In this document: positions 1 through 12,404 of the stretch, in pieces
Numbering within the stretch: the stretch's first letter is position 1
How the letters are laid out: every line of letters starts with the position of its first letter
Source of the DNA: Acinetobacter sp. ANC 3781
GTDB lineage: Bacteria > Pseudomonadota > Gammaproteobacteria > Pseudomonadales > Moraxellaceae
DNA length: 64,000 nucleotides
NCBI RefSeq assembly: GCF_004331285.1
Contig: NZ_SJOH01000001.1
Location: 248,001 to 312,000, forward strand
Direction of reading: 5' to 3'
Notes under the pieces: model-generated
Databases searched by the model: none
Told to the model about the DNA's origin: nothing
Seen by the model: only the letters and a program-made list of their open reading frames with translations
Position numbers and translations under genes: made by a program

Positions 1-964
1 TGACCATTTCACTTAATTCGAAACGAATAATACTTTTGCGTTGCTTATAGAGTGCTCGTGCAAAAGTCAAAAAATCCAGCATTTCCTCATGGATCATTTC
101 AGGCGTTGGATTATTCATAATCAAGCCGCGTTGATATGTGGCCCCGGAGTCCACAAGTGTAGACATACTGCCCAAGCTAAAAGACATTGGCAATCCTGCC
201 TTTGCGGCAAGTTGTTCACTTTCTTTTGTTACTGCCCCATAAGGCCAGAAAATAGCTCTGGTATTGATACCTAACTGGAAGTCTAAAATTTCCTTAGATT
301 TTCTTAAATCCGCAATCACTCGTTTTTGATAAGCTTGTTCAGATTCATATTTACCCAGCTTAGGCAAATATTCACGGGTAATTGCAGCAGGCTGCATATT
401 TTTTTGTGGATTGCCAAGAATACCTTTATGTAAATCGTCTGAGTGTGAAGCAAAATCGACTAAACCTGATTCTTGCATTTCACGCATTTGATCCCAGGTC
501 ATTAAATTATTTTCACCATAGGCAGAATAGGCATCTTTGTTGTTGCCATTAATCCAACTGGTTGGAATTGCAAATACGGCTGGAAAATCATATTGCTTCA
601 ATAAAGGGAAAACTCGGGTATAACTACTTAATGCCCCATCATCGAAAGTCAACAATACTGATTTAGGAGGCAGGCTCTTTTTCTTTTGACGTGCTTCCCA
701 CACATCTTGCAGGCGAATTGGATGCCATCCTTCTTGTTGAATCCACGCAAAAAATTGTGCTAAATTTTTAGTACTAATTGCATAAACATCTCGATCCCCC
801 ACCTTAGCGACATCATCTCGTACATCATGAAAAGTAAGAGTTACAAAAAGATTATCTGGCATTTCAATTGCTGAATTTGTCACATTTTGAGCCAAACTTA
901 CGCTAGGAATTGCTAAATTTGTTGTCAACACTACAGCGAATAAAATTGTTGCAATTTTTCTCAT
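1..964 (-). CDS. pgaB: Poly-beta-1,6-N-acetylglucosamine N-deacetylase PgaB, N-terminal part (cut by left edge)
   Basis: Partial gene; about 321 codons are present and the C-terminal glycoside-hydrolase-like half lies outside the window. The product partly deacetylates the biofilm polysaccharide PNAG in the periplasm so that PgaA can export it. The visible part has a signal peptide (residues 1-25) and a NodB-type polysaccharide deacetylase fold: TFDDG at 106-110 gives the catalytic and metal-binding aspartates, and SHSDDLH at 173-179 gives the metal-binding histidine. The start ATG overlaps the pgaA stop by one base (TAATG), so the two are translationally coupled. Unlike the E. coli lipoprotein, no cysteine occurs in the first 30 residues, so lipid anchoring is not supported here. 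pgaC and pgaD would be expected beyond the edge. Confidence 0.92.
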   Translation of the reverse strand, partial: MRKIATILFAVVLTTNLAIPSVSLAQNVTNSAIEMPDNLFVTLTFHDVRDDVAKVGDRDVYAISTKNLAQFFAWIQQEGWHPIRLQDVWEARQKKKSLPPKSVLLTFDDGALSSYTRVFPLLKQYDFPAVFAIPTSWINGNNKDAYSAYGENNLMTWDQMREMQESGLVDFASHSDDLHKGILGNPQKNMQPAAITREYLPKLGKYESEQAYQKRVIADLRKSKEILDFQLGINTRAIFWPYGAVTKESEQLAAKAGLPMSFSLGSMSTLVDSGATYQRGLIMNNPTPEMIHEEMLDFLTFARALYKQRKSIIRFELSEMV

Positions 965-3465
965 TAAAAATTCCCCTTAAAACCAAGCACTGCGTAAGTT
1001 CTTTTTTCATCTATACCATCATAAGGATGTGTTCCCCATCCTATTCCGTAATTCAAATTCCAGGTCCGCGAAAGTTGCCAGTCATGTTGGTAAAATGCGT
1101 TATAAATCGGTTTTGAGGAAAATCCGTCTTGCCCAAAAGTTCCGATGGTTGCTTCGAAATGTTGTGTGAAATTTCTGTCATGTCTACGCCAAGTAATCCA
1201 ATCATGTTGTAAAGTGAGTTCTGCGCTATAACTTTCATTAGGATTGAAATAATCAACTTGTACATCATCATTTTTACTGTAATATCCGCCTAAAATAAAA
1301 CTGGTAATATGATGCGGGGCCGCAAAAACCCGTTGCTTAAAGTAGGCAGAGACTTCCTGACGGGTATTTCCATCATCGATATCAGTTAATTGATAAGCTG
1401 TACCCGCTTCACGAGATTCATTGTGATTCCAGTTCAGACCAAAAGTATAAGATTGACCTTCATTACCTTTTTTTATAGCTTGTAATGGAATATCGGCCTG
1501 ACTATTAAAACCTAAAACATACTGCCAGTGATCACTCAACCATTGTGACCAGTCCACTTGTACTCCAAAACGATCATCTTCATTATCTATACTTTGAGAA
1601 AGCATGATATTGGCGGCTTTACGACGCGATTCCCATTCAAGTCCAAGTCCCACACGTTGATCATCAATTTTGCCATCCTCATAATTCGCCCAACGATTAC
1701 TATGATTGGCATAAGCACGAAAAGTATCAAAAAACCATGGGGTATTAATACGTGTTAAATTCTCCTGTTCACGACTGCCTTTTAAACGATTCAGAACAGC
1801 AGAGTTATCAGATTCATTTTTTGAAAAAGTACTCTGATGCTGAATGGAGAAACGATTACGATCGTCAAGTTCTTTTTTGCTTTTTACAACACCAGAATCT
1901 CCTGGCATGGCTTCCATAAGATAAGCATTCTGCTTACGCCATTCTGAAATATCACCTAATGCCTGCATATTCTCTAAGTGATTGATTCGTATTAAGGAAT
2001 CAACTGGCTCAACACCATCCCATTGCGCCAGTGTCCATTCTGAGCGTTGAGGTTGTTTACGCCAGCGTTGTACTAGCGCAAGATTACTTTGATAAACCAC
2101 ATTATTGGGTGCTTTTGCGACCAGCTTTTCAAAATATTGTTGCGCTTTACCATATTCTTGGCGATAAACATAATTGAGACCGACCAAGTTTATATATTCC
2201 ATACGGTCCTCATGGGTAACTCTATCGACACCTTTTGCATTGCTATATCGATAAGTAGGCAACATTTTGTCCATTTCTAACAGTAAATTATTGGCCTGCT
2301 CATACTTTTCTTGTTCAATTAATGCGTAATACAAACCTGAATACACTTCATAAGTTTGATAGTTTTTTTCCTTTAGCAAACTTCTATATTGTGCCTCGGC
2401 CAATTTAGGTTGCCGATTCTTTAAATACGCATCTGCAATCGCTTGACGTACATAAGGAGGCATTTGCTCGATAGGTAATCCAATTTTGGGTATTTGTGCG
2501 AGCACTTCCTGAGCCAAGTTTCTCTCATTTAAAGCATATATGTACTCGTAATAAAATTGACGTTTAATATTGGGGTCATTAGGCAGTTGGGATTCATACT
2601 TTGCCATCTCATCTATAACTTGATTGAGTTGTTTATAAGCAATATTTCCACGATCACGATAGGTTGAAGCCTTGTAATACTGCACTGCATTCTGAATGCG
2701 CAGGGTAAATTCACTAATTTTTGCATTTGTTCTAAGTTGAGGTTTATTTGCCAATATTTGATTATTCTGAATATATTTTTCTGCTTTGGCATAATCTGCA
2801 TTTACCATAAGTGCCAATGCATACTGCTCTTGCGCACTACTATTATTTGGATTCTTTTCAACGGCTAAACTGGCGGTATTCAATGCCTCCACTGGCATAT
2901 TTAAAATGCGATAGGCATAAGCAAGCTGAGCTAAATAATCAGGATCAATATAGTTGATATCGAGCGCAGACAAGGTTTTTTTCGATTCAAGAGTTTTACC
3001 TGCTTCTGCCTGTAATACCCCTATCCATACAACCCATATTTGATTTTGATCGGTCTGAGCGAATTTTTTCGCCCATTGTTCTGCCAATTCAAATTTTTTT
3101 AGATCGCGCAAGGCTTTAAGGACATCAACCTTTGCATAATCTGGAAATTGTTGTGTTTGTATACCGGAGAGATATTTAATATCTTGCTCGGTAAATTTTT
3201 GATGTTCATATGACATCACAATAAAATCAGCAATCAGTTTCTGATTATTGGGCTGGAGCACTAATAATTGTCTGAGTTTTTGTAAACCCGCATCTACCTG
3301 TCCTTGCTTAATCGAATCTACTGTTTTTTCACGTTGCGGATCTATAGAGTCCCTATATAATAATTCTGCATGCAAAAATGTAGAAAACAGTAAGGTGCTA
3401 CAAGAGAGGGTAAGTATATTTAATCTAGAATCTACTTTATTCATATTTAAAAATTCATCATTCAT
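964..3465 (-). CDS. pgaA: PNAG export porin PgaA
   Basis: An 833-residue outer membrane protein, close to the 807 residues of E. coli PgaA. An N-terminal signal sequence is followed by a long helical region of TPR-like repeats (roughly residues 30-520). The last 300 residues are rich in aromatic residues and alternating polar/hydrophobic strands, ending in phenylalanine (GFKGNF), as in an outer membrane beta-barrel. It exports deacetylated PNAG. It is first in the pga operon and overlaps pgaB by one base. Two in-frame ATGs compete for the start (3465 and 3444). Neither has a good ribosome binding site, and the second gives a more usual signal peptide. Function is firm from architecture and neighbour; the start is not. 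Confidence 0.9.
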   Translation of the reverse strand: MNDEFLNMNKVDSRLNILTLSCSTLLFSTFLHAELLYRDSIDPQREKTVDSIKQGQVDAGLQKLRQLLVLQPNNQKLIADFIVMSYEHQKFTEQDIKYLSGIQTQQFPDYAKVDVLKALRDLKKFELAEQWAKKFAQTDQNQIWVVWIGVLQAEAGKTLESKKTLSALDINYIDPDYLAQLAYAYRILNMPVEALNTASLAVEKNPNNSSAQEQYALALMVNADYAKAEKYIQNNQILANKPQLRTNAKISEFTLRIQNAVQYYKASTYRDRGNIAYKQLNQVIDEMAKYESQLPNDPNIKRQFYYEYIYALNERNLAQEVLAQIPKIGLPIEQMPPYVRQAIADAYLKNRQPKLAEAQYRSLLKEKNYQTYEVYSGLYYALIEQEKYEQANNLLLEMDKMLPTYRYSNAKGVDRVTHEDRMEYINLVGLNYVYRQEYGKAQQYFEKLVAKAPNNVVYQSNLALVQRWRKQPQRSEWTLAQWDGVEPVDSLIRINHLENMQALGDISEWRKQNAYLMEAMPGDSGVVKSKKELDDRNRFSIQHQSTFSKNESDNSAVLNRLKGSREQENLTRINTPWFFDTFRAYANHSNRWANYEDGKIDDQRVGLGLEWESRRKAANIMLSQSIDNEDDRFGVQVDWSQWLSDHWQYVLGFNSQADIPLQAIKKGNEGQSYTFGLNWNHNESREAGTAYQLTDIDDGNTRQEVSAYFKQRVFAAPHHITSFILGGYYSKNDDVQVDYFNPNESYSAELTLQHDWITWRRHDRNFTQHFEATIGTFGQDGFSSKPIYNAFYQHDWQLSRTWNLNYGIGWGTHPYDGIDEKRTYAVLGFKGNF

Positions 3466-3707
3466 TGTTATTAATTATTGCAATCCAATAAACAATACCC
3501 TCAAAGCTAATCATATCAACCTTTTTTTGTGTTTCATTTTGTGTTTTTATCTATTAATATGACACATATCACTTTATAATAATCGTGAAAAATAATCCTG
3601 TATATTTTTTTATTAGGTCATTTCTTTATATTAATTTTAATAAATAGACATTCATAAATCATTTTTGCTCAGTTCAATATTGTAAATTCCAGCCATTAAA
3701 TTGAATC
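3466..3707. other. AT-rich upstream region of pgaA
   Basis: The bases just before pgaA are very AT-rich and presumably hold its promoter, but I could not pick a convincing -35/-10 pair. No open frame of interest is seen here. Confidence 0.4.
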
Positions 3708-4010
3708 TTAAACCGAGTCTTTTTCCTCTATTTCGATAACGTTTCGCAAGGATTTTATTATTCTTTTATCGATTTTTTGGTTATGACTTTTTAGTGCAGA
3801 ATCCAGTTTACAACGTCTCTTAACTTTGAACGATAACTGGCTATTTAAATAAAAAATTATAATCCCTTGATCGCGTTTATCTGCAAGGATAAAAGCCCCG
3901 AAAGGAATCTCCTGTAAATTGCATTTGAATACCTCAACATCATGCACCGCACCGCGACAGGTACATAAACTCATTATTTGCTGAGTTTTATACTGAATAA
4001 TGGTCTGCAC
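3708..4010 (-). CDS. Hypothetical protein, doubtful
   Basis: An open frame of 100 codons starting at GTG (4010); an ATG start at 3974 would give 88 residues. The product is basic in its second half and contains two cysteines in CTC near the new N-terminus. I do not recognise a family. No ribosome binding site is clear for either start. It lies alone between pgaA and the sucD terminator, on the same strand as both, in a region that also holds a gene remnant, so it may itself be a fragment. Codon use is not clearly unlike real genes, which is the main reason it is kept. Confidence 0.35.
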   Translation of the reverse strand: MQTIIQYKTQQIMSLCTCRGAVHDVEVFKCNLQEIPFGAFILADKRDQGIIIFYLNSQLSFKVKRRCKLDSALKSHNQKIDKRIIKSLRNVIEIEEKDSV

Positions 4011-4161
4011 TTTAAAGGTATATGTTTTTTTCTTGCCGCTATAGCTATTTTTAGGCTTTTGGATTGAAATTTCTGTAGCCTTTATAATCAGAAAATTCCC
4101 ATCAATGCATTAGCATTATCTTTTTAATTGAAAACGTACAACAGGCAAATTCTTCGATAAA

Positions 4162-4347
4162 TTAAAACAGACTCGACTGAATCAAATCATCTTCTACATA
4201 CCATAAAACTCTTGAGGCTGTTGGTTCTGGAATCCCATGACTCGTAGCCTCATGAAAAAGTTCTTTATTTGCGCTACTAGCTCAGACAAAACACAAGTTG
4301 ATCTTCTGGGCTTGACTTGGCCGATCCGCATTTAGCAGAACATGCAT
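4162..4347 (-). pseudogene. Remnant of an unrecognised gene with an internal stop
   Basis: Read on the minus strand from an ATG at 4347, a 62-codon frame ends in TAA at 4162-4164 and is broken once by TGA at 4282-4284 (codon 22). The stretches on both sides read like real protein, for example LNADRPSQAQK before the stop and GIPEPTASRVLWYVEDD after it. The stop could be a decayed tryptophan codon. There is no recognisable ribosome binding site and no identified family. Chance cannot be excluded for a frame this short. Confidence 0.3.
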
Positions 4348-4555
4348 TTTAGTTGCTTAACCTTTAAATAGAAGTTAACCAAGCGATGTCTGTGTATTAC
4401 TTGCACTGTGTTTCAGAAAGCTTTTTAAACTGATGTATTTCATTCGCAAATTATGCAGGATAGCGCTGAAATGTAGCATATAAATATCAAACCAAAAGAT
4501 GCTTATTTTTGATTTATGAAAAAAATCCATTAATTTTAATGAATATACTCCAATA

Positions 4556-4585
4556 AAAAAGCTCTCAAATGAGAGCTTTTTTATT
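4556..4585. terminator. Terminator after sucD (works in both directions)
   Basis: The hairpin AAGCTCTCA / TGAGAGCTT is flanked by A and T runs on both sides. It lies 11 bases after the sucD stop on the minus strand and ends the long suc transcript. Confidence 0.85.
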
Positions 4586-4595
4586 TTTCAAAAAA

Positions 4596-5486
4596 TTAAG
4601 TCAAGCTTTTGTCTTTTAATACTTGAAGCATCGTCGAACCCAATTCTGCTGGACTACGAGTATAGGCTATACCAGCACGTTCAAAGGCAGCAAACTTTTC
4701 TTCCGCAGTCCCCTTACCACCTGAAATAATTGCGCCTGCGTGGCCCATACGTTTGCCTTTAGGTGCAGTTACACCAGCAATATACCCTACTACAGGTTTG
4801 GTCACATGTGACTGAATATATTCAGCGGCTTCTTCTTCCGCAGTACCGCCAATTTCACCAATCATAATGATGGCTTCAGTTTGCGGGTCTTCTTGGAACA
4901 GTTTCAAGCAGTCAATTTGGTTCATGCCCGGAATTGGGTCTCCCCCAATTCCGATACAAGTCGACTGACCTAAACCCAGCTTCGTGGTTTGCGCCACCGC
5001 TTCATACGTCAAGGTTCCTGAACGCGAAATGATTCCAACTTTACCCGGTTGATGAATATGTCCCGGCATAATGCCAATTTTACATTCACCTGGAGTAATA
5101 ATACCCGGACAGTTTGGCCCAATTAGACGTGCGTTATTACCATAGGTTTCAAGATAACGTTTGGCTTTTAACATATCTAATGTGGGTACGCCTTCTGTGA
5201 TCACCACAATTAAACCAATACCTGCATCTACAGCTTCTATAATAGAATCTAAAACAAAAGGTGCGGGTACATAAATCACAGAAGCATCAGCATTGGTTTC
5301 TTTTACTGCTTCATTCATGGTGTTAAATACAGGAAGACTTAAATGCGATTGTCCGCCTTTACCAGGAGTTACTCCGCCCATCACTTTAGTGCCATAAGCA
5401 ATGGCTTGTTCTGAGTGAAATGTACCATTTTTACCGGTGAAGCCTTGTACCAATACTTTGGTGTCTTTATTAACTAATACGCTCAT
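4596..5486 (-). CDS. sucD: Succinyl-CoA ligase (ADP-forming) alpha subunit
   Basis: A 296-residue protein, slightly longer than the E. coli form (289). With SucC it converts succinyl-CoA to succinate with formation of ATP or GTP in the TCA cycle. The N-terminal CoA-binding Rossmann domain has the GFTGKNG motif (residues 15-21). The active-site histidine that is phosphorylated during the reaction is H249, in [15 protein letters not shown] (155-163) and GIGGDPIPG (179-187) are further family signatures. It is the last gene of the suc block, 13 bases after sucC, and is followed by a strong terminator. Confidence 0.97.
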   Translation of the reverse strand: MSVLVNKDTKVLVQGFTGKNGTFHSEQAIAYGTKVMGGVTPGKGGQSHLSLPVFNTMNEAVKETNADASVIYVPAPFVLDSIIEAVDAGIGLIVVITEGVPTLDMLKAKRYLETYGNNARLIGPNCPGIITPGECKIGIMPGHIHQPGKVGIISRSGTLTYEAVAQTTKLGLGQSTCIGIGGDPIPGMNQIDCLKLFQEDPQTEAIIMIGEIGGTAEEEAAEYIQSHVTKPVVGYIAGVTAPKGKRMGHAGAIISGGKGTAEEKFAAFERAGIAYTRSPAELGSTMLQVLKDKSLT

Positions 5487-5499
5487 GATTGATACTCCC

Positions 5500-6666
5500 T
5501 TACGCTTTCACTGCAGCAACAATTTTTTCTGCGGCATCCGCCAGACCATTCGCAGAAATTAATTTCAAATCTGATTCATCAAGTAATTTTGCCCCTAACT
5601 CTGAATTGTTGCCTTCCAATCGCACAACTACAGGTACGGTGACATGTACTTCCTGAACTGCTGCAATAATTGCTTCTGCAATCATGTCACAACGCACAAT
5701 ACCCCCGAAGATATTGATCAACACACCTTGCACAGATGAATCTGAAAGGATAATTTTAAATGCTTCAATCACACGGTCTTTGGTTGCACCACCACCAACA
5801 TCAAGGAAGTTTGCAGGTTGACCACCGTACAGTTTGATGATATCCATGGTAGCCATAGCAAGGCCTGCGCCATTGACCATGCAACCAATATTACCTTCAA
5901 GTGCCACATAGTTCAGATCAAATTCGGAAGCTTTCAGTTCACGCTCATTTTCCTGAGACTTATCGCGCATTGCTGTAATTTCAGGTAAACGATACAGTGC
6001 ATTTGAATCGATCCCCACTTTGGCATCGACACACAGGATATCGCCATTTTCTCGAACTGAAAGTGGATTAATTTCAAATAATGCAAAATCATTTTCAATA
6101 AAGGCTTGATAAGCCGCCGTCATAATCTTGACAAATTGGTTGATTTGTCCATCTTTTAAATTAAGGGCGAATGCAACTTCACGGGCTTGAAAAGGTAAAA
6201 GCCCGACCAGAGGATCGACTTCAACTTTAATAATTTTTTCTGGGGTTTCTTCTGCAACTTTTTCAATTTCTACCCCTCCTTCTGTAGATGCCATAAAGGT
6301 GACACGACGGCTAGAACGATCGACCACTGCACCAAGATATAATTCACGCTCAACCGGATAAACATCCTCACAGACCAGAACACTATTTACCGGCTGACCA
6401 TTGGCATCAGTTTGATAGGTTACAAGTCGTGTGCCAATAATGCCATTTGCATATTCAGCAGCTTCCTCACTGGATTTTACGACTTTAACACCACCTGCTT
6501 TACCACGTCCTCCAGCATGAACTTGAGCTTTCATCACGGCAAACTTGCCACCGAGTTGCTCAAATGCTGCGACAGCTTCTGCTGCATTGGTTGCCAGTAC
6601 ACCCTCTTGAACAGGCATACCATATTTTTTTAATAACGCTTTTGCTTGATACTCATGTAAATTCAT
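5500..6666 (-). CDS. sucC: Succinyl-CoA ligase beta subunit
   Basis: A 388-residue ATP-grasp protein, the same length as E. coli SucC. It binds the nucleotide and works with SucD. It starts with MNLHEYQAK, has the nucleotide-binding region [15 protein letters not shown] (46-60), and the C-terminal ligase domain carries DVGGGATKD and [10 protein letters not shown], which form the contact with SucD. It is cotranscribed with sucD. A terminator-like hairpin lies between it and the preceding lpdA, so sucCD may be expressed at a different level from sucAB-lpdA. Confidence 0.97.
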   Translation of the reverse strand: MNLHEYQAKALLKKYGMPVQEGVLATNAAEAVAAFEQLGGKFAVMKAQVHAGGRGKAGGVKVVKSSEEAAEYANGIIGTRLVTYQTDANGQPVNSVLVCEDVYPVERELYLGAVVDRSSRRVTFMASTEGGVEIEKVAEETPEKIIKVEVDPLVGLLPFQAREVAFALNLKDGQINQFVKIMTAAYQAFIENDFALFEINPLSVRENGDILCVDAKVGIDSNALYRLPEITAMRDKSQENERELKASEFDLNYVALEGNIGCMVNGAGLAMATMDIIKLYGGQPANFLDVGGGATKDRVIEAFKIILSDSSVQGVLINIFGGIVRCDMIAEAIIAAVQEVHVTVPVVVRLEGNNSELGAKLLDESDLKLISANGLADAAEKIVAAVKA

Positions 6667-6807
6667 CGAATAACCTTTTATTACTTCTTCGCTTTGTTAT
6701 GACCCACCAATACCCAGACATCCATCAAAGCAGTATTGGCATTTTTTAAAATCTTTCTTATCTTTATTTTTAGATGATTGTTCCAACAAAAACAACCATC
6801 AAATGTA

Positions 6808-6834
6808 AAAAGAGCGACCTAAGTCGCTCTTTTA
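6808..6834 (-). terminator. Terminator-like hairpin between lpdA and sucC
   Basis: AGAGCGAC-ctaa-GTCGCTCT (6811-6830), followed in the minus direction by a short T run. It sits 10 bases after the lpdA stop but about 145 bases before sucC on the same strand. It is probably a partial terminator that splits the suc transcript. Confidence 0.75.
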
Positions 6835-6840
6835 CTCATC

Positions 6841-8317
<1,477 letters not shown>

Positions 8318-8334
8318 GGATTTATTCTTTAGAA

Positions 8335-9552
8335 TTAAAGATCAAGGATAAGACGAGCTGGCTCTTCTAACAATTCTTTAATTGCCACAAGGAAACCTAC
8401 AGCTTCTTTACCATCGATTAAACGGTGGTCATAAGAAAGCGCCAAGTACATCATTGGTAAAATTTCTACTTGACCATTTACAGCCATTGGACGTTCCTGG
8501 ATTTTATGCATACCCAAGATTGCAGTTTGTGGCGTGTTCAAGATAGGAGTCGATAACAATGAACCGAAAGTACCACCATTAGTAATAGTGAACGTACCAC
8601 CAGTCATGTCTTCAATGCCCAATTTACCGTCACGTGCTTTACCAGCAAACGCACGGATGCCATTTTCAACTTCAGCATAGTTCATGCGATCTGTATCACG
8701 AAGTACAGGAACCACTAAACCACGCTCAGAAGATACAGCAACACCGATGTCATAGTAACCGTGATACACGATATCGTCGCCATCAATTGAAGCATTTACC
8801 GCTGGGTAGCGTTTAAGTGCTTCAGTTGCAGCTTTAACAAAGAATGACATGAAGCCAAGACGTGCACCATGACGTTTCTCGAATGCATCTTTATATTGAG
8901 CACGCATTTCCATGATTGGTTTCATGTTCACTTCGTTAAATGTCGTCAACATTGCAGTGCTTTGTGTTGCAGCAAGAAGACGTTCAGCAACACGTTTACG
9001 TAAACGAGTCATTGGAACACGTTTTTCGATACGCTCACCAATAGCAACGCTTAATGGTGCAGCAGCAGGAGCCGCTGGTTTAGTTTGATGACTTGCAACA
9101 TCTTCTTTAGTGATACGGCCACCGCGACCAGTACCGGTAACATCACCAGCAGCAATACCCGTTTCAGTTAATGCTTTACGTACCGCAGGCGCTTGGTCAG
9201 CAACCGGTTGAGCACGCTCGACAACAGGTGCAGCACCCGCTTCTGTTTTAGATGCAGCTTGTTCAACTTGTCCTTCAGACTGAACTGCTTGAGTTTGAGC
9301 AGCACCAGACACAGCACCTTCTTCAAACTGTGCAATCACTTCGTTAGAAAGAACAGTTTCGCCTTCACCTTTAATGATGGTAGCGATTGTACCGTCAGCA
9401 GGAGCAACAACTTCTAAAACAACTTTATCGGTTTCAATATCGCAGATCACTTCATCACGTGATACAGCTTCACCTGGTTGTTTGTGCCAAGTTGCAATCG
9501 TACCGTCTGCAACTGACTCTGGAAATACCGGTGCTTTAATTTCGGTTGCCAT
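8335..9552 (-). CDS. sucB: 2-oxoglutarate dehydrogenase E2 (dihydrolipoyl succinyltransferase)
   Basis: A 405-residue core subunit of the 2-oxoglutarate dehydrogenase complex, which transfers the succinyl group to CoA. Domains in order are: one lipoyl domain (1-75) with lipoylated K43 in the motif ETDKV; an Ala/Gln-rich linker; the E3/E1-binding domain (about 123-155, with [13 protein letters not shown]); and the catalytic domain (about 170-405) with the active-site H376 in DHRLIDG. The start ATG overlaps the sucA stop by one base, so translation is coupled. SucA feeds it and LpdA recycles it. Confidence 0.97.
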   Translation of the reverse strand: MATEIKAPVFPESVADGTIATWHKQPGEAVSRDEVICDIETDKVVLEVVAPADGTIATIIKGEGETVLSNEVIAQFEEGAVSGAAQTQAVQSEGQVEQAASKTEAGAAPVVERAQPVADQAPAVRKALTETGIAAGDVTGTGRGGRITKEDVASHQTKPAAPAAAPLSVAIGERIEKRVPMTRLRKRVAERLLAATQSTAMLTTFNEVNMKPIMEMRAQYKDAFEKRHGARLGFMSFFVKAATEALKRYPAVNASIDGDDIVYHGYYDIGVAVSSERGLVVPVLRDTDRMNYAEVENGIRAFAGKARDGKLGIEDMTGGTFTITNGGTFGSLLSTPILNTPQTAILGMHKIQERPMAVNGQVEILPMMYLALSYDHRLIDGKEAVGFLVAIKELLEEPARLILDL

Positions 9553-12392
9553 TATTTAGAATCTCCTGATTGTTCAGCTACGATCGCCAATGCGTCATTT
9601 ACTAGCTGAGCTTGTTGTTTTGCATGCAAATATGGTGAACCACAAGCTGGCGCAGCAGAAGCTGGACGGCCTGCGTAACTAATACGGACTTGTTTAGCAG
9701 ATTTCATCACATCGTCATATAGACGCGGCGCGATGAATAACCAAGCACCTTGGTTTTTCGGCTCTTCTTGAGTCCAGACCACTTCTTTTAGGTTTGGATA
9801 AGAAGCAAGTACTTCAGCAATACGTTGTTCTGGGTATGGATACAATTGTTCAATACGAACGATTGCAGTGTTATCTAGATTTTCTGCACGGCGTTTTTCA
9901 AGTAAATCGTAATAAACCTTACCGCCACACAGGACTAAACGAGTCACGTCAGCGTGATTGATTTGATCTACCTCATCAATTACCGTCTGGAATGTACCAG
10001 TTGCAAGCTCTTCCAACGTAGACGTTGCAAGTTTGTGACGAAGCAATGACTTCGGTGAAGTCACGATCAATGGCTTACGGATTGGACGAATCGCTTGACG
10101 ACGTAAAGCATGGAAAATCTGTGCAGGTGTCGTTGGTGTAATCACTTGCATGTTGTCTTCAGCACATAACTGTAAGAAACGCTCTAAACGTGCAGATGAA
10201 TGCTCTGGACCCTGACCTTCATAACCGTGTGGAAGCAACATGGTTAAACCACATACGCGTTCCCATTTGGTTTCGCCTGAAGCAATAAATTGGTCAATTA
10301 CTACTTGCGCACAGTTCGCGAAGTCACCAAATTGTGCTTCCCAAATAATTAAACCGTGTGGAATTGTAGTTGCATAGCCATATTCAAATGCAAGTACGGC
10401 CATCTCAGACAAGAGTGAGTCATAAATTGCAGTGCGCGGCTGGTTCTCTTTGATATGACAAAGCGGAATATAAGTTGAACCATCCACCTGGTTATGCAGT
10501 TTCGCATGACGATGTGAGAAGGTACCACGACCAACGTCTTCACCAGTAATACGCACCATGTAGGTTTCATCAAGCAAGGTTGCATAGGCTAAAGTTTCAG
10601 CTGCCCCCCAGTTCAATGGCATTTCACCGGTCTGCATTTTTAAGCGTTCATCAATCACTTTCGCGACTTGACGTTGCATCACGAAGCCTTCAGGAAGCTC
10701 GCGCATTTTAGTGCCAAGTTCTTTTAAGCGTTCGATTGGGAAAGTTGTATCCCAAACATCTGTGTATTCGTGACCTAAATAAGGGGCCCAATCCACAAAC
10801 ATTTTCGTATTTGGTTCAAGTACCAAAGCATTAGCAACGTGCTTACCGGCTTCAAGATCTGAACGGTAGTTTTCAACCATTTGATCAGCAGCGGCACGAT
10901 CAAGTACACCTTCTTTAACCAGTTGATCGGCATAAAGTGCACGGGTAGTCACTTTCTTGTTGATCACTTGATACATCATTGGCTGTGTTGCTGCTGGCTC
11001 ATCTGCTTCGTTATGGCCGCGACGACGGTAGCAGAACATGTCAATCACAACGTCTTTACGGAATGTATGACGGAAGTCATGCGCCAATTGAGTCACGAAA
11101 ATCACAGCTTCAGGATCATCGCCATTCACGTGGAATACCGGTGCCTGAATCATTTTTGCGATATCGGTACAGTATTCTGTAGAACGTGCATCACGTGGAT
11201 CAGAGGTTGTGAAGCCCACTTGGTTATTCACCACAATATGAACTGTACCACCCACGGTATAACCACGAGTTTGTGACATCTGGAAGGTTTCTTGGTTTAC
11301 ACCTTGACCTGCAAATGCTGCATCACCATGTACAATAATTGGCAATACATCATCACCACCGATATCGCGACGGCGTACTTGACGAGCACGTACCGAACCT
11401 TCAACTACAGGTCCCACGATTTCCAAATGTGAAGGGTTAAACGCCAATGCCAAGTGAACTTCACCACCCGCTGTCATCACGTTAGAGGAGAAACCCTGGT
11501 GATATTTAACGTCACCCGAACCTTTTTTATGAATTGATTTACCTTCAAATTCACCAAAAAGATCTGCCGGGTTTTTACCCATGATGTTGACTAGAAGGTT
11601 GAGACGACCACGGTGTGGCATACCAATCACAACTTCTTTACAACCCACAGAGCCGGCACGCTGAATAATTTCGTTGACCATCGGGATGAATGATTCACCG
11701 CCTTCAACACCGAAACGTTTAGCACCCACGTATTTATTACCTAGGAATTTTTCTAGGCCCTCGGCTGCAGTTAAACGCTCAAGGAAATGTTTTTTCTGTT
11801 CTGCAGTAAAATTAAATTGACCTTTCGCACCTTCAAGACGTTGTTGAATCCAACGTTTCTCTTTAGTGTCAACAATATGCATGTATTCAGTACCAACAGA
11901 ACCGCAATAAACGGCTTCCATTGCTTCAACCATTTCACCAAGCGTAGCTTCTCTTTTACCCAGTGCAAGGTTGCCTGTATTAAATACTGTATCGAGATCA
12001 GATTTAGTCAAACCGTGCGTAGCAAGATCAAGATCAGGCACATCTTCACGTTTTGCCAAACCTAATGGATCCAATTTTGCTTTTTGATGACCACGATTAC
12101 GATAGGCAGCAATCAGCTGTAAAACGCCAATTTGACGACGTTCATGCTCAGAACTTACAGAACTTTGAACAACAGGCTGTACGCGGCTTGAATTGCGACC
12201 TAATAAAAGGAATTGCTCACGTACATTGCTATGTGGTTGATCACCTTTAGGGAATTTATCGAAATATTCGCGCCAGTCAGCTCCAACTGAGTCTGGTGAC
12301 GTCAAATAATGTTCATAAAGTTCTTCAATATACGCTGCACTGTCAGCGCTTAGTTCAGTGTCAAGACGCAGTGCGTCAGCAACTTCTTGCAT
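9552..12392 (-). CDS. sucA: 2-oxoglutarate dehydrogenase E1
   Basis: A thiamine-diphosphate enzyme of about 946 residues (E. coli 933) that decarboxylates 2-oxoglutarate and succinylates the lipoyl group of SucB. The N-terminal segment [16 protein letters not shown] is the E2-contact helix typical of this family. GMPHRGRLN, the TPP region [10 protein letters not shown] and [11 protein letters not shown], and [16 protein letters not shown] C-terminal motifs (here [11 protein letters not shown]) are all visible. The start MQEVAD (12392) matches other Acinetobacter homologues as I recall them; an ATG at 12404 is also in frame, but its AGGA is only one base away. It is the first gene of the suc block and has a structured leader. 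Confidence 0.96.
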   Translation of the reverse strand: MQEVADALRLDTELSADSAAYIEELYEHYLTSPDSVGADWREYFDKFPKGDQPHSNVREQFLLLGRNSSRVQPVVQSSVSSEHERRQIGVLQLIAAYRNRGHQKAKLDPLGLAKREDVPDLDLATHGLTKSDLDTVFNTGNLALGKREATLGEMVEAMEAVYCGSVGTEYMHIVDTKEKRWIQQRLEGAKGQFNFTAEQKKHFLERLTAAEGLEKFLGNKYVGAKRFGVEGGESFIPMVNEIIQRAGSVGCKEVVIGMPHRGRLNLLVNIMGKNPADLFGEFEGKSIHKKGSGDVKYHQGFSSNVMTAGGEVHLALAFNPSHLEIVGPVVEGSVRARQVRRRDIGGDDVLPIIVHGDAAFAGQGVNQETFQMSQTRGYTVGGTVHIVVNNQVGFTTSDPRDARSTEYCTDIAKMIQAPVFHVNGDDPEAVIFVTQLAHDFRHTFRKDVVIDMFCYRRRGHNEADEPAATQPMMYQVINKKVTTRALYADQLVKEGVLDRAAADQMVENYRSDLEAGKHVANALVLEPNTKMFVDWAPYLGHEYTDVWDTTFPIERLKELGTKMRELPEGFVMQRQVAKVIDERLKMQTGEMPLNWGAAETLAYATLLDETYMVRITGEDVGRGTFSHRHAKLHNQVDGSTYIPLCHIKENQPRTAIYDSLLSEMAVLAFEYGYATTIPHGLIIWEAQFGDFANCAQVVIDQFIASGETKWERVCGLTMLLPHGYEGQGPEHSSARLERFLQLCAEDNMQVITPTTPAQIFHALRRQAIRPIRKPLIVTSPKSLLRHKLATSTLEELATGTFQTVIDEVDQINHADVTRLVLCGGKVYYDLLEKRRAENLDNTAIVRIEQLYPYPEQRIAEVLASYPNLKEVVWTQEEPKNQGAWLFIAPRLYDDVMKSAKQVRISYAGRPASAAPACGSPYLHAKQQAQLVNDALAIVAEQSGDSK

Positions 12393-12404
12393 TTGTGGAC
12401 CCAT

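Noticed and set aside
10881..11276. 131-codon plus-strand frame opposite sucA
   Set aside because: It has no ribosome binding site and atypical composition (rich in Cys, His, Trp), and sucA is continuous on the other strand.
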